The notes under the pieces were generated by a model. It made no database searches, had not been told where the DNA came from, and saw nothing but the letters and a program-made list of their open reading frames with translations. Shown here in pieces: positions 1 through 11,400 of a DNA stretch of 64,000 bases. The position numbers and the translations under genes are program-made. The DNA comes from Ascaris suum (lineage: Eukaryota; Nematoda; Chromadorea; Rhabditida; Ascarididae). The DNA is taken from assembly GCA_013433145.1 (NCBI GenBank), contig CM024187.1, positions 14,063,826-14,127,825 on the forward strand, in the 5' to 3' direction. How positions within the stretch are numbered: position 1 is the stretch's first letter; every line of letters begins with the position of its first letter.

Positions 1-725
1 CTACATAACAGCACAGTTTACAGCGGTTCCAAATTTCTGGTAGAATGGGGTGTTCGATGTGGCCAATTGCCACTTCTTAAGAGTTCTGTGGAATGCGTAA
101 AAAGTTACACCTTTATGAACTCCTGAGAAAGGAAATACACAGACTGATGGACCTTTGCACCATTTCCAACGCAGAAACACCGAAGTGGGTGTACATTTGT
201 CGTTGCTTCACCGACACTTCACGAAACTGCCTATGGTGCAGTGTCAGAGGTGCAGTTGCCGCACTGCGAAGTGGGATCGGTTCATCAGTGGAGTGGGAGA
301 ATTATGCGATTTCAGAAAAGTTTTTTCTTTATGTTTTTAGGGTTGAGGAACATTCTTTTTATCTTTATCTTCGAGCTCTCTAAATGACAACTTATAACTG
401 TCGTCTAGACACCGTTCGCATCAAGCTCGAGGCCTCTCAGACCTCCACTGAAAGTTGGCAACATTCTCAGCTTTAGATTTTCATGCTAACACCGGCAAAA
501 AGTCAGAAATTTTATTTTTTTTAAACCTTCATTTATGGTTCTTTGATCGTCAAGAACACGCTTTGATGGAGTTTGGCGGAGGTTTGCAATTTTCTGGATT
601 TTTGCAGTTACTCTCCGCACTGTTGCATCCCCTCAAGTGTCATATGTCCAAGAAAAAGAGAGCTGCTTTTCAAATTGGAGACTTCAGTGAAAGGAATGAT
701 TCGAAGCTTATGCGACAGGATCATG

Positions 726-761
<36 letters not shown>

Positions 762-2905
762 CTAAAATTAGGGTTCGAGATGGATTCATGCATCCGCTAC
801 TCTTCCAGTATGTGTGTGCTAATAAGCTGACAGCTCACAGTAGTATATCTTTCGTTAGTCTGACTATAAACCTTTTTTGCCTGTACCATTATCCATCTAG
901 TTGAAAGACCTGGAAAACCCCGGCAGTTTTCAGAATGAAATGGGAATTTTTCGCGCACTTTGTCAGTATTAGAAGAGCGCATTCTGCGATGGTACCATTT
1001 CTGTCGGCGTGCTATTTTATGTTTGCTTTGTTTTTTAATGCATGATTTGCTAATTTTTGAAAGATGTCGTATGTCGCAGATCGCGGTTGTGCATTCTGAG
1101 GTATGTAATTTTGCTATGCACTCCGTCACCGCAGCCAAAGCGCTTTGGGAAGGAAAACGCTCGTGTCGACCGACTGGGGCTGATGCTGAGTTGCATTTTT
1201 GGAAGAAGTAAGAGTATGCTCATAGATGCTGCCGATTATGAACATCCGCTATTTCGAAGTGAATTGCAACGATGTCTTACGCATAATTAAGACCATGTTT
1301 CGTCATCGAGAGTAGTCCAGCCACGTTTGCCTTGTGACCATTCAAGCTTTAGCTTTCGATTTTTTGTTTAGCAGAAGAAACGAGGCAAATTTTCTGTTTG
1401 GCGGATGGCGTTGTATCTGGGATCTGATAAGAGTTTCATTTCGACAGAACGGTTGGATCATTTGTTCATTGCTTAGCAGGTTTGAAACCTTGTCGGCAAT
1501 GCTAGACATTCCACAGATATGTCACGTAATGAAGTGTGGAAACCAGTGTAAGCAAACATCGGTAGCGTTCACCTGAGAAAACAGCATGTGCCTTTTTAGA
1601 AAGAATTGTGTTATGGCGAAGTCGAAATATCGTCATTCAAAAAGGCTGTGATCATATAATTTGATTGCACCACTGATCGCTTCACATTTATCCATCCACA
1701 CACATTATCACTTGATTTGTTAAGGTTGCTTTGCTGCAAACATTATGCGCATTTGAAAACTGTACGGCGAATTATCTAGGAGAAGAAAAAGTCTTTCCAT
1801 TGTGACATATCAAACGTACGGGAAATTGGACGTCATTTTTTGTTTTTTCCTTGTCATTTTCATACGAAAAACGAAAATGCAGAAAATTAATATTTGTATA
1901 GGAATGTGCAAGAGCATTTTTTCCTCAGATACTTGCGGTTTCGTTAAATTTTTCTTGTTGTCTTCTTTTCACTTGAAGGCGTTTATCGGTTTCAAGCCTC
2001 TTACGGAAGAAAGTCATAAGCATGATTCACATGTTGATAAAAGTTTATTTAAAGGACATGCCTTAAAGCGTGGAATATTTGGGATGCAAAAGGGTACGGC
2101 ACGAATCAGCAAAAGCTTCACTTGTCGATGGTCTTATGGTGAAGTATCAGTGAGCTTGATTGTTAGCTTATCCAAGCATGATGGTCCCACCCTGACGGTA
2201 ACCACTTCGCGTTCGTATAACGTTGCGAGCGCCACGTCGTAATGAATTGTTCCTCGCAGTAATGAATTCTAGAATAAGGGTCGATAGGCCCGGATGCATA
2301 GAGGCCAACGTTGATAGAGAGCGTTTAGGCCGATCCATCTCACTGTCGTATAAACCTTAAGCTGTGATCATTTATCATCTTCCTTCGACCCCTAAAGTTA
2401 TGGCAGCACAATGTTGCGTATATCGCTGGCTTCGTGAGTCTTGCATTTTCATATTCACCCACATGGCTGAATATGAAATTGCAAGACTTGTTTTCGATTG
2501 GCCAGTTGATCGGTCATTCTTGAAAAAATGGTTCGCAAAAATGTGTATTGTGTAAGCCATTTGCTGCATTTCCTACTTTTTCGATTTCCACCATATTACG
2601 GAATATACCACTTTATTTGGAAGCGCTTTATGCGTGAAGCATTGATGTTGCAACGTTTTTCTTTCGTTATACCTATTATCAATAAATGATATATACTCAG
2701 AGATGACAAACCGTTGTCGACTCCAAAATCTTACGACTGTATTGAGAACTTCTCACGTAACTTTACAGTTCCGGAACTAAGTATGGATTTTGAGGAATTA
2801 CCGCCTTTTGAGAAATTGCAGACGTTTTATCAGAATGAAAGTCCAAATATTCATCGAGTGTCGAAGCGTTTGCGGGACTGTTTTCGCTCTCATCTCGGCC
2901 TTTGA
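1..2905 (+). CDS. 3' part of an unrecognised protein-coding gene (four exons, 5' end outside window)
   Basis: Four candidate exons join in one open frame: 1-96 (open from the window edge, donor GC|GTAAAA), 608-686 (acceptor TTTTTGCAG, donor TTCA|GTGAAA), 1135-1207 (acceptor CACCGCAG, donor GAA|GTAAGA) and 2701-2905 (acceptor ATACTCAG, stop TGA). Together they encode 150 residues, rich in charged and aromatic residues, with short stretches such as FLVEWGVRCGQLPLLKS and DFEELPPFEKLQTFYQNES. An AATAAA lies 31 bases after the stop. I do not recognise the family, and I see no PDZ, LIM or membrane segment. The middle exon is also open in a second frame (PKRFGKENARV...), so exon use is uncertain. 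Phase agreement across three junctions and the poly(A) signal are the main support. It could instead be an alternative 3' end of alp-1. Confidence 0.4.
729..759. repeat. (GA)n microsatellite
   Basis: About 15 uninterrupted GA dinucleotides, in the intron between two candidate exons of the 5' gene. It creates a run of Arg-Glu codons in open frames that should not be read as protein. Confidence 0.9.
2435..2490 (+). other. Compact hairpin, miRNA-precursor-like
   Basis: Bases 2439-2457 and 2468-2486 are reverse complements apart from one mismatch, with a 10-base loop (2458-2467). The stem continues outwards by two more Watson-Crick pairs (2437-2438 with 2487-2488) and then G-U pairs. This gives about 21-24 bp of stem in a 56-base foldback inside an intron of the 5' gene. 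Size and near-perfect pairing fit a small pre-miRNA or a tiny foldback element. No family is recognised. Confidence 0.3.
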
Positions 2906-2935
2906 AATTTGATAACACAAATCGAACTATGATGA

Positions 2936-2941
2936 AATAAA
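2936..2941 (+). terminator. Polyadenylation signal AATAAA
   Basis: Canonical hexamer 31 bases after the TGA at 2903-2905, as expected for a nematode 3' end. It supports 2701-2905 being a terminal exon. Confidence 0.5.
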
Positions 2942-3882
2942 TTTCTATTCATAATTTCACGCGTGATTATATTCTTGTTTGAAGCGATGGATTTTGAAGC
3001 ATTTCAATTGTGAAATTTTCAGAACCGAGTTCCTTTGCTCTAATGAACGTAGAGATTACGCATCTAGCATGGAATTCCTGCGTGGTCTTTTCGAAAAGGA
3101 TTCTGTTTGGAGTTTTGGAGTAAATAACTGATTCAAGGATTTTACAGATCCCAAATATTCTCTCACTGTTCTATCGTGGTCTCGTTTTATGTTAGTTGGA
3201 AAGTACAAATAAGTGATCAAGAATGTATATGTAATTAGTTTTAGTTTGCTGGTGAATGTTTTTATCGGCCAATCAAAGACAAAAACTATCAACTAGCCTG
3301 TGTCAAAACCGGAGACCTCCATGTAGCTTCGCTTGCCGAACGGTCTGTTGTTGATAAGAAAAAATGCCTCACAGTGCTGAAACGGTGCTGTGTTCAAATA
3401 GCGGATCGTCATTATATTCGCACCTGTAGCTACTGGGAATTGAATAATCATCGGAATATCATTTTTATTATCTTTCATTGAATTTTTTTTTCAAACTTCA
3501 CCCGACGGATCCACTCATTAAACATTATCACTAAATCCTGAAAATGGCTGCAGCCTCTTCCCTTTTATATTCTCATTTACGGAAGTTTTTAGAAGGTAAG
3601 TAATGCCAGAAAACGCTTAAATGAAAACTGTTGATGAACATGCATTTATATGCGGTGTTCCTTTCTTCATCAACCGTTAACCCTCCCGTCTGCGGGTCAG
3701 GAATATTTTGCACTCCAACATTGCATTTTCTTTTGAAGGGGAACGAATGATCATTGAAGCATAACTTGATATTGAATAGGAACTTGAAATGGAGAGAGTT
3801 GAAGCAACCTGAAATACGCAAAGCACAAGGAGTATAGTGACCATAGCTTGACGGCGGGTTACGCTCATCGTCGTTGTTTAAG
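2942..3882 (+). other. Non-coding stretch before the first LIM exon
   Basis: I searched this stretch on the + strand for an exon carrying the missing first Cys-x2-Cys of the LIM domain at 3883 and found no TGY-N6-TGY arrangement in a usable frame. No PDZ-like Gly-Leu-Gly-Phe motif was seen. It is probably intron or intergenic sequence. Confidence 0.4.
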
Positions 3883-4075
3883 GGGAGTGATGTGCCGAGC
3901 TTACGATCGTACGCTACACGCCGAGTGCTTCCAATGTGCGACGTGCGGTTCGTCGCTGAAGAATCAAGGGCACCACTTCGTTAATGAAAAATTCTATTGT
4001 GACGTACATGGTCGTCAACTAAAAGGGCGTGACGAATTTCGTTCGACAACACTGCGTCCACAAGGCACCATGTAA
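3883..4075 (+). CDS. alp-1: alp-1 ALP-type LIM-domain exon, probable isoform end
   Basis: The exon follows TTTAAG and starts in the LIM domain just after the first zinc-knuckle pair. It reads GVMCRAYDRTLHAECFQCAT, then CGSSLKNQGHHF and YCDVH, giving the H-x2-C-x2-C-x2-C and C-x2-H zinc ligands of a LIM domain closely matching vertebrate and nematode ALP proteins. The tail after the LIM (about 20 residues ending in RPQGTM) resembles the short C-terminal tail of ALP proteins and ends in TAA at 4073-4075. ALP/Enigma proteins link alpha-actinin at muscle Z-discs (dense bodies in nematodes) to signalling partners. The first Cys-x2-Cys exon and the PDZ domain are not in the window. A strong-looking donor (AT|GTAAGT at 4072) overlaps the stop, so some transcripts may splice onward, but not in frame with 4256. 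Confidence 0.8.
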
Positions 4076-4255
4076 GTCAATTCACTATGGCGTTAATCCG
4101 CACAGAAGCCCTCTCCTAATCCTAATTACTTCATACACCATTTTCAGAGTGTGCCTATACGGGCGAATACCCATGTCCGATATTCTGGAGCTGCTTTCTT
4201 AGTAAATATATCAGTAGGCATCCTCTCTTAATCCAACTGCTACGTTGTTTTGCAG

Positions 4256-5423
4256 ACCAACGTTGGAGTCCTTCTGATCACATCTATTTCAGCGATGATT
4301 TATCAAATTCCAAATTTTGTGCGGAATGTTCTGATGGGTCTGAGAAGCGAATTCCTGTGAGAAAAAGCTTTTAACTTTTTTTTTTCAAAATATCTCTGAT
4401 GTAATAAGCTAGTATGAACTTTTCCAGTGATGCTTTGAGTGCAGGAGCAATCTTTGAAATTTTTTTGCTCTCCGAACATTCGAGTTTATCCCGCTGTAGG
4501 CGCTCACAAGCCTTTCTGCAGTGGCGGCGGGTCGCAGACGGTTACGAGCACGAGAAAAACACAAGAGAATGTACGGGCATTTTATCAACCGGATATTATG
4601 GCTCGTCGACCACTTTCAATTAGTCCAACTCCATGGAAGACGCAAAGTCCAATCAGGTTTTGATGATACTACTTGTCATTCGTTCACCTGTTGCAGTAAA
4701 CCGGTTCGCGATTAGTTGCCAGTTATTGGAACGGAAACTATTATGCTTCTAAATTAATTTGGTCTCTCCTTGCAATCGGCTGTAGTTTTATTCGTATTCC
4801 GAGCAAAATGCGGTCCGGGTGCATTGGCTTTCCTCATTAGTCTTGCACGTGTATCAACCGATTTATATTAACGGCCTGTTTGGATATTATCGATATGCTG
4901 TTCTGATAGACACTTGCGATCTAATGCATAAGCAGCAGCATCCTCGCTTTTGCCAAAACGATTTGAATAGTTTTCCACTTCCCGGGAGTTTAACACGCCG
5001 TTAGTGAGAGAGAACTTTTTCGAGACGGGAGCACAAACACAGCGGAACGAGTGAAATAACTATGAAGAACTATCTACTTGTAATGTAAGTGATATCTTCG
5101 GGGCGCATTTGCACCAGATATTTCGAATGGAGAAAAAGGAACGATTCAAGACTAGTTTTGCTGAGGGAGGAGCGGGGAGGGAGAGGAGAGGGAGAGGAGA
5201 TCGAAAGTATCTTGTGTAAAACCATTTACTTGATCAAGTGGATTTAAATTTAGGAAGGCGCGTTTAACTTGAGGGTCGTAGATTTGATTATTTGTGCACC
5301 AGGCTAACCTTTTTATTGTTTTCAGTCCAAGCAACCGGGGTGTACCGTCATCGGCGACTCATTATGGCCAGGATCTCAGAAATGAGTCTTATTCTTCGTC
5401 GACGATTACCCATCAGAGCAACG
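4256..5423 (+). CDS. alp-1: alp-1 linker exons (4256-4356, 4445-4656, 5326-5423)
   Basis: Three short exons with clean acceptors (TTTTGCAG, GTGCAG, TTTTCAG) and donors (CCT|GTGAGA, CAG|GTTTTG, ACG|GTATGA) join in frame to each other and to 7149. They encode a Ser/Thr/Pro-rich, probably disordered linker with SISPTPWKTQSPI and THYGQDLRNESYSSS. The first contains an isolated FCAEC that does not form a complete zinc site here. No catalytic motif is seen. Confidence 0.6.
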
Positions 5424-8400
5424 GTATGATCGAATTAGTTCAGAATTGCGATCGGCTAGTACCCAGTCAAAATTTCCTCCCTTTGTTTTCATTCTCCGTC
5501 TGATGCAGAAGAAGGAAAGTTAAGTTCAGGTTGTTGTTCTCAGGGCAAGTGGCTATGCTGCGTTGAGTTTTAACGTTTTTGTATGGTTATTAACTGTTTT
5601 GGAAGCTTTGCGCTCGTAATTTTTTAACGAAGCTTATTTAGATCTTCTTAATTCTTTTCGAAAGCATATTGAAGAGGCTTTTTCATTTGTGTAGAAAATG
5701 TGTTGACTTCAGCGTTATAGTGAAAATATTTCAGGTCGTTGGCAGCAAAAATGACGCGCTTATTTTTTAATTCTCGTTTGCTAGAAATAATAACCAAAGT
5801 ATTTGAATTCAGAATTCCAGTTAGATGTATATAAAAGAATTTGATACCGTTTATTTGTTTCGCGTATAGCGTAACAGAGAGTCTTGAAGAAAGCCAATGT
5901 TGTCAATATTCCATAAAGTTTTAAGGGTTGCCAAAGAGTGTTTTTACATGACGTTTAGTTGTACGGTTGCAGTGACGACTGACGGATGATGGCGGTGGCG
6001 ATTTGTCACAAATGAGATATTGGTACTAAGCGGATTTCTGAATGACGGGGGGTATTTTTTGGAGGGGCTATTTCGTAGTGTTCAGGAGAAATGATTATGT
6101 GATTTGCTTTTGTAGCGTTGTGACCATTTGAGTGAATTCCGAGATAAGCATTTGTTCAATCAAGTGGATTTCTCATCATCGAGCATCAAAATCATTCTAA
6201 GTGTTGATTTCGTCTCTGTTCACTTAGTTTGTTGCTTTTCTTTCGAATATTCTAATTCAAACAGAATCCTCTGTTTACTGAATAAATCACTTAGAAAGAA
6301 ATGGGTTGGGCTTTTAAATAACGATTGTGCTAAACGATTTATTAGCAAGCGGTTCTTTATTTGACTTAATTTCGGCAGCATTTCTAACCTTTACGTGACG
6401 TTGACATTGTGTACGTTTATTGTTGTCCAACGAGTGCATGGTTTTACTATGTGGAAGTCCTTGTTGCATCTTATCGTTTTATTGACAGAAGTATTCGTAT
6501 AACGGGGCATAATGGAGGCAAATCAGCAAATCGCTGATTCACTCGGAGATGGGCGATTTTAGAAAATAAAGGTTTTTTGGCGATTTGTTCTTTGATGAAA
6601 TTACTCATTGTAAGTCATCTGTTCATTTAATGAAAGTAGTATCTAGTTTCAAATTCATTCAGTGATAACTTAATTGTTGAACTCATTGCCGGCTGAAAGC
6701 ATTCCTTACGATTGTTAAGGTCTACAAAAAGGTCTTTTCCAAGCGGAAGAATTGAAAAAACTTTTAAAGGCTAGACAAACCGTACTGAATTTATTGGTAA
6801 CAGTATAGGCTAAATGATTGAGATGTTATCCCAAGTTGCTTAATTCGGCTGTGCTGTTTTTTCCGACAGAAAGGAATTCGCTACATTCCTCTCTCTTTCT
6901 ATATGCGGGCTTGCTATCGTTTAGTGACCTATGTGATTATGTGTAGATCATGAGGTTTTTCTGGTAACTGTAGCATCCAAAAAGTGAAAAACGTTGCCAG
7001 GAAACTATGGCAATTTCACAGCAATGTTGTGCGCATGCAGTACGCTTTGTGAATACTCTGTTATATCAGGAAGCTGAGCTTGTGTTTCCGTCAGTATTGT
7101 CCACGTAATTTTCCCTCGTCCGTATGCACTGCTTATTTTCGTTAACAGGTTCGGCCGAGGAGCATTCACTGTACGCGATCCCGCATCACGTGCCGTTGCC
7201 GCCGCAGATTCGGGAGGCGACTTCACCACGAAGGCGACCTTCAATTCGCAGTTGGCCGCCTCCATCAAATTTGACCGTTAAGAAATTTTGGCGTTTTCAT
7301 CAACATTCAGCGTCAGTGAAGAGCGATCGTCAAGCCGTCTCCCTTCTGAATTATATAAATGAACTTGATAAGGAGAAACACAGACAGTCTAGCTCGAAGA
7401 CAAATCTCCTAAGGGGAGATACTCCAGTGGAAGTAGAAGACCAACACAACGCAGGTAGAAAGCCAGTCGCGCGAACAATGCGAGTAGTCAGAGAAGTTTT
7501 TCCGAGCGAACGGAGAGTCTTATATGATGCAGCCGGTGAGAATCAAACCACATCGACTTTCAAAAGTAGTGAGGTGGAAAAACTTTCGAGGGCCAAAGAA
7601 TTGCTGTATGTTCCTATTGAAACGAAATCAACAACACAGTCACAAGGCTCGTTATTGATAGATGAATGCGAGCAACAACGTGCGGGGTCGTCAGCTATTT
7701 CGAGCACCACTTTCGCTTCTGAAGACGATGTTATCCATCAGGTAGAACCACGTAGTACCCCATTGCCTCCAGCACGAAGATCGTTGAGCGCCATCACCAA
7801 CGCAGATGATGATGCATCGTCGATTGCTGCCAAAGAAACGGAATGCTTACATAACGGCAAGGCGCACACTGAGGATTCCTCGTCTACTGTTGTATGGCGC
7901 AAATCTTATTATGCTAATATTGATGATCCCTCGCATCTTGTGCATGGAGAACGCTCATCTACTGGCAATAGCCGCAGTTTGCTAACACTTGTAAGCGAAT
8001 TGCGAGAGCGAGAGATCGCAGCTGAACGTTTATGGAACGAGAGGACAGGAACTATGGAGGAAAGGGATTTGGGCGTTGAACAAAGATCGATCATAAAGAA
8101 TGCTGAAGGTGACGTAGTTTTGTCGCCTGAGTTCAACGTGGAAATGGCGGAACTCATGCAGGAGAGTACAGATACGGAAAAAGCGGAACTGGATGAGCAG
8201 CACGAAAAGTGCATTGATGGAAAGGACGAGAAAGTCAACTCAATGAGCTTACCTCAAAATGGTAATTGTGCATCGGTGGAGGATGTTGAAAAAGTATGCT
8301 TGGAAGATGTGACAAATAATAATCTTGGTGAGCGTACGAACACTAATGTTGATGAGATCTTAAGGAACACTGAGGAGGACGAGCGGTGCATAAATGAGGA

Positions 8401-11400
8401 TGTACAACAGGTAGCTACGGAGGAAGAGCGGTACGTAAGGGGGGATGTGCAATATGTTGCTGCGGAAGAAGAGCGGTGTATAAGCGAGGGTGTGCAACGA
8501 GTTACTGCAGAGGAAGAGCAGTGTATAAGTGAGGATGTGCAACGAGTTACTGCAGAGGAAGAGCGGTGTGTAAGTGAGGATGTGCAACAAGTTGCTGCAG
8601 AGGAAAAGAAAACCATAAAACTTGAGCGCGAGCATCTGTACGGCATGCAATTGCTCAGTGAGCTCGATACCGTCGACCAGATCATGCAGAGAGCGCATAT
8701 CACTAGGCGGGCACGTTCGAGAGCCGTTCTCGCTAAGCAACGAAGCGAAGAGGCCGAACGACAGCGTGACGATGATATCGCTCGAATCGAGTTGTTCCGA
8801 CAGCGAAATATAGAAAGGCTTACAGAAATTAGCGAAGCTATTTGGCAAAACGACTCTCCTGCTGATGTACTGCTCCATAAACACTACGCAGACGTAAAAG
8901 ATAGTCCGAAATTGTCGACCCAAAAAGGGATTGATGAGAATTCAGTACCTGAGACCATTTCTAGGCAAAGATATGAGGTTTTGAGTGAGGAAGAAAAGAA
9001 GAGAGAAGAGGAGGAAGCTCGATTACGCGACGTGAACGATAGGCGCATTGCCATTAAGAGTATCGAACGGCATCAACGACAGCTGCACGAACAGCAGGAG
9101 CAGCTTTCCCAGCTGCTTGACAACGCCATCGCTTTTCTCAGGAATCTCGATGCAGATGTGCTCAGAAAATCACCAGAATCGAGTTCATATGAAGGGTGAG
9201 CTCTGCTTCCACAAGTTGGCCTGCTAACTTATGTGTTGTGGTACAGGATGAGATTACTTTCGCGTCTGAATTTTTAAAAAGTATAGGTTAGTGCCATCGA
9301 AAAATTCGTCATCTTTCACGCAAATTTTTGTGCCTTTGGGCATTACTGACTTCATGACGTTCTAAGTATCTCTTTATGCTGTCATTGCTCAGCCGTCAAT
9401 ATCGGGTGCGTTGAAGCAGTTAATGTGCAGCGTGGTGGAAGCATCGAGTGTGCGACGTGATGGAGGTTCGATGGCGTTCGAAGGAAACAAACAAACTGTT
9501 GAACAGGACACCAGCTTGATAGAAGGCTGTGGTGATTCGTCCACTGCAAAGCGTCTAACTCAGGGCGAAGCTGTTGAAACTAATTCGGAGTCTTGCAAGC
9601 AGTCAATGCATCAGCGTCAATATTTGGAAACACCTGCTGAAAGAATCGTGCGTGCAATACGTGAGCTCAGTGATGAGCACAGTTGTAGGTGTTTGTGTTG
9701 CTTGTTTTCGTTGACCTCTCATACAGCTTACCCACCGCACAAAGGACAATTTATGTGAAGTTGCGTTCTCATCGTAAACGGAAAAATTGTCCTCCCTTGT
9801 GCGCATGTCATTAAATGCTTGTTGCATGCATTCCTCTGTCCGGCGTGTCGCACAGTCGTCCGTCATCTTCATTCATATTTAACATCCTGAAATTCACAGT
9901 GCCTTTCGCTAATGAATGCTTCGATGGCAGCTAATTGTGTGCTCCTCTAAAAGAAGAGAAATTCATGAACGCACAGTTTGTCGTGACGGAAGAGAATTGT
10001 TTTGTTTGCGACATCGTCTGAAACTCTTTTTGTTTGCGTGTGGGAGGGGACAGGGTAGATAGATAGAGGGACAGATAGAAATATCGCGTGAGTGGACGAT
10101 TAGCGGTGGGTAATAAGGTGGTCTCCTAAGCGCATCTTTTCACTCCTCATCGCCGGTGGCTTAAAAGAGGAAAGTACTGTCGAGGCGATTATGGTTACGC
10201 GAACAAACCGATCTTTGATTCGTTTTTATGCGTTCATTTGTGCATGTAGCGTTTACCTATGTATTTCTTAATCGGTTTCCCATTAAAGTCATATTTCTTT
10301 TTTTCGAATGTGCATGGTTATGTGGAACATTTGTAGAAAGAAGTAATGCTGTTAGAAACGCTGACGATGCGATACAAAATGGGCGAGGCACAGGGATGAC
10401 ACCTAATGCTCGTAATGGCAATGGTGTCGAGGTTTCACCTCGAAGCGCATCAGAAAGCGTCATTAATGCGCTGCAAAATCTCGAACTACGAAACAACTGT
10501 ATGCGTGCAGTGAACTTTCTGTTTTGTTTTGTTTTTTTTTCTTTTCGCTCACACTCGAGATTCAGGATGTGCGATTATTGATAGCGGGATAATGAAGGAG
10601 GCGGATGCTGAGGAAATTGTCGTTTCCTCTTCATGGTTGATCGTCAAATTATTATGATATAAGTGGATCATAATTATATATCGCACACGCGAAACGCAAT
10701 TTTGAAAAGTGAACACTTCTAAGGAGAGGATAGGTTCTTGAGGTTTCAGTTTGTTTTTATCCATTTCTTGCCGACGACGTTTTGTTCATGGGAGTAATAA
10801 AAGTAGACATTTTCATTAAATAAATAACGTAATGTCATGTATGCATAAAAGCGTGTTTTCCTGCTTGCTTTATTTTGGGCACGAGTGATTTAGGCAATTA
10901 TGCAACCGTTTGAGCCACCAAAAATTGGTTTTCAAATGTAAGGTGATGCGGGGAGGCAATGTTATGCTGAAATCAGGAGTGCAAGAGCAATCGTATGTGA
11001 CAGTGCTATTTACATCTCAAAAATGTGCTGCCATAACGGCTAAGACATGAGTTTGTAGAGCTTATGGTCTGCATATTCGAGGCTACGATAGATATTTGGT
11101 TGCAGTTTCGAGTTTCGTTTGCATTCGAAAATTAGATGATCTAGCATGAAGTGTTTCATTTCATTTGCGTATTTGACAGTCATTGGATTCTAGTATTAAA
11201 AGCTCGTTTGAAGCTGATGTCAAACTTGCAGACGATATGGGCTCGGTACCAAGCAGTTTGAAAGAAAGCATTAAAAGCTTCTATTTTAAGCTATTAAATT
11301 CATCCATGCAGAACAACATTAGTGACACATTTCATAATGTTGTTAAACGTGGACAGGTACTTAACAGTATGGTTGTTCCTTTACGAAATCTTCTGAAGCA

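Noticed and set aside
250..330. TGT-CAG-AGG-TGC (Cys-x2-Cys) as the missing first LIM zinc pair
   Set aside because: It is followed by CSCRTAKW, without the usual spacing or a donor in phase with the exon at 3883, and another candidate gene end lies between.
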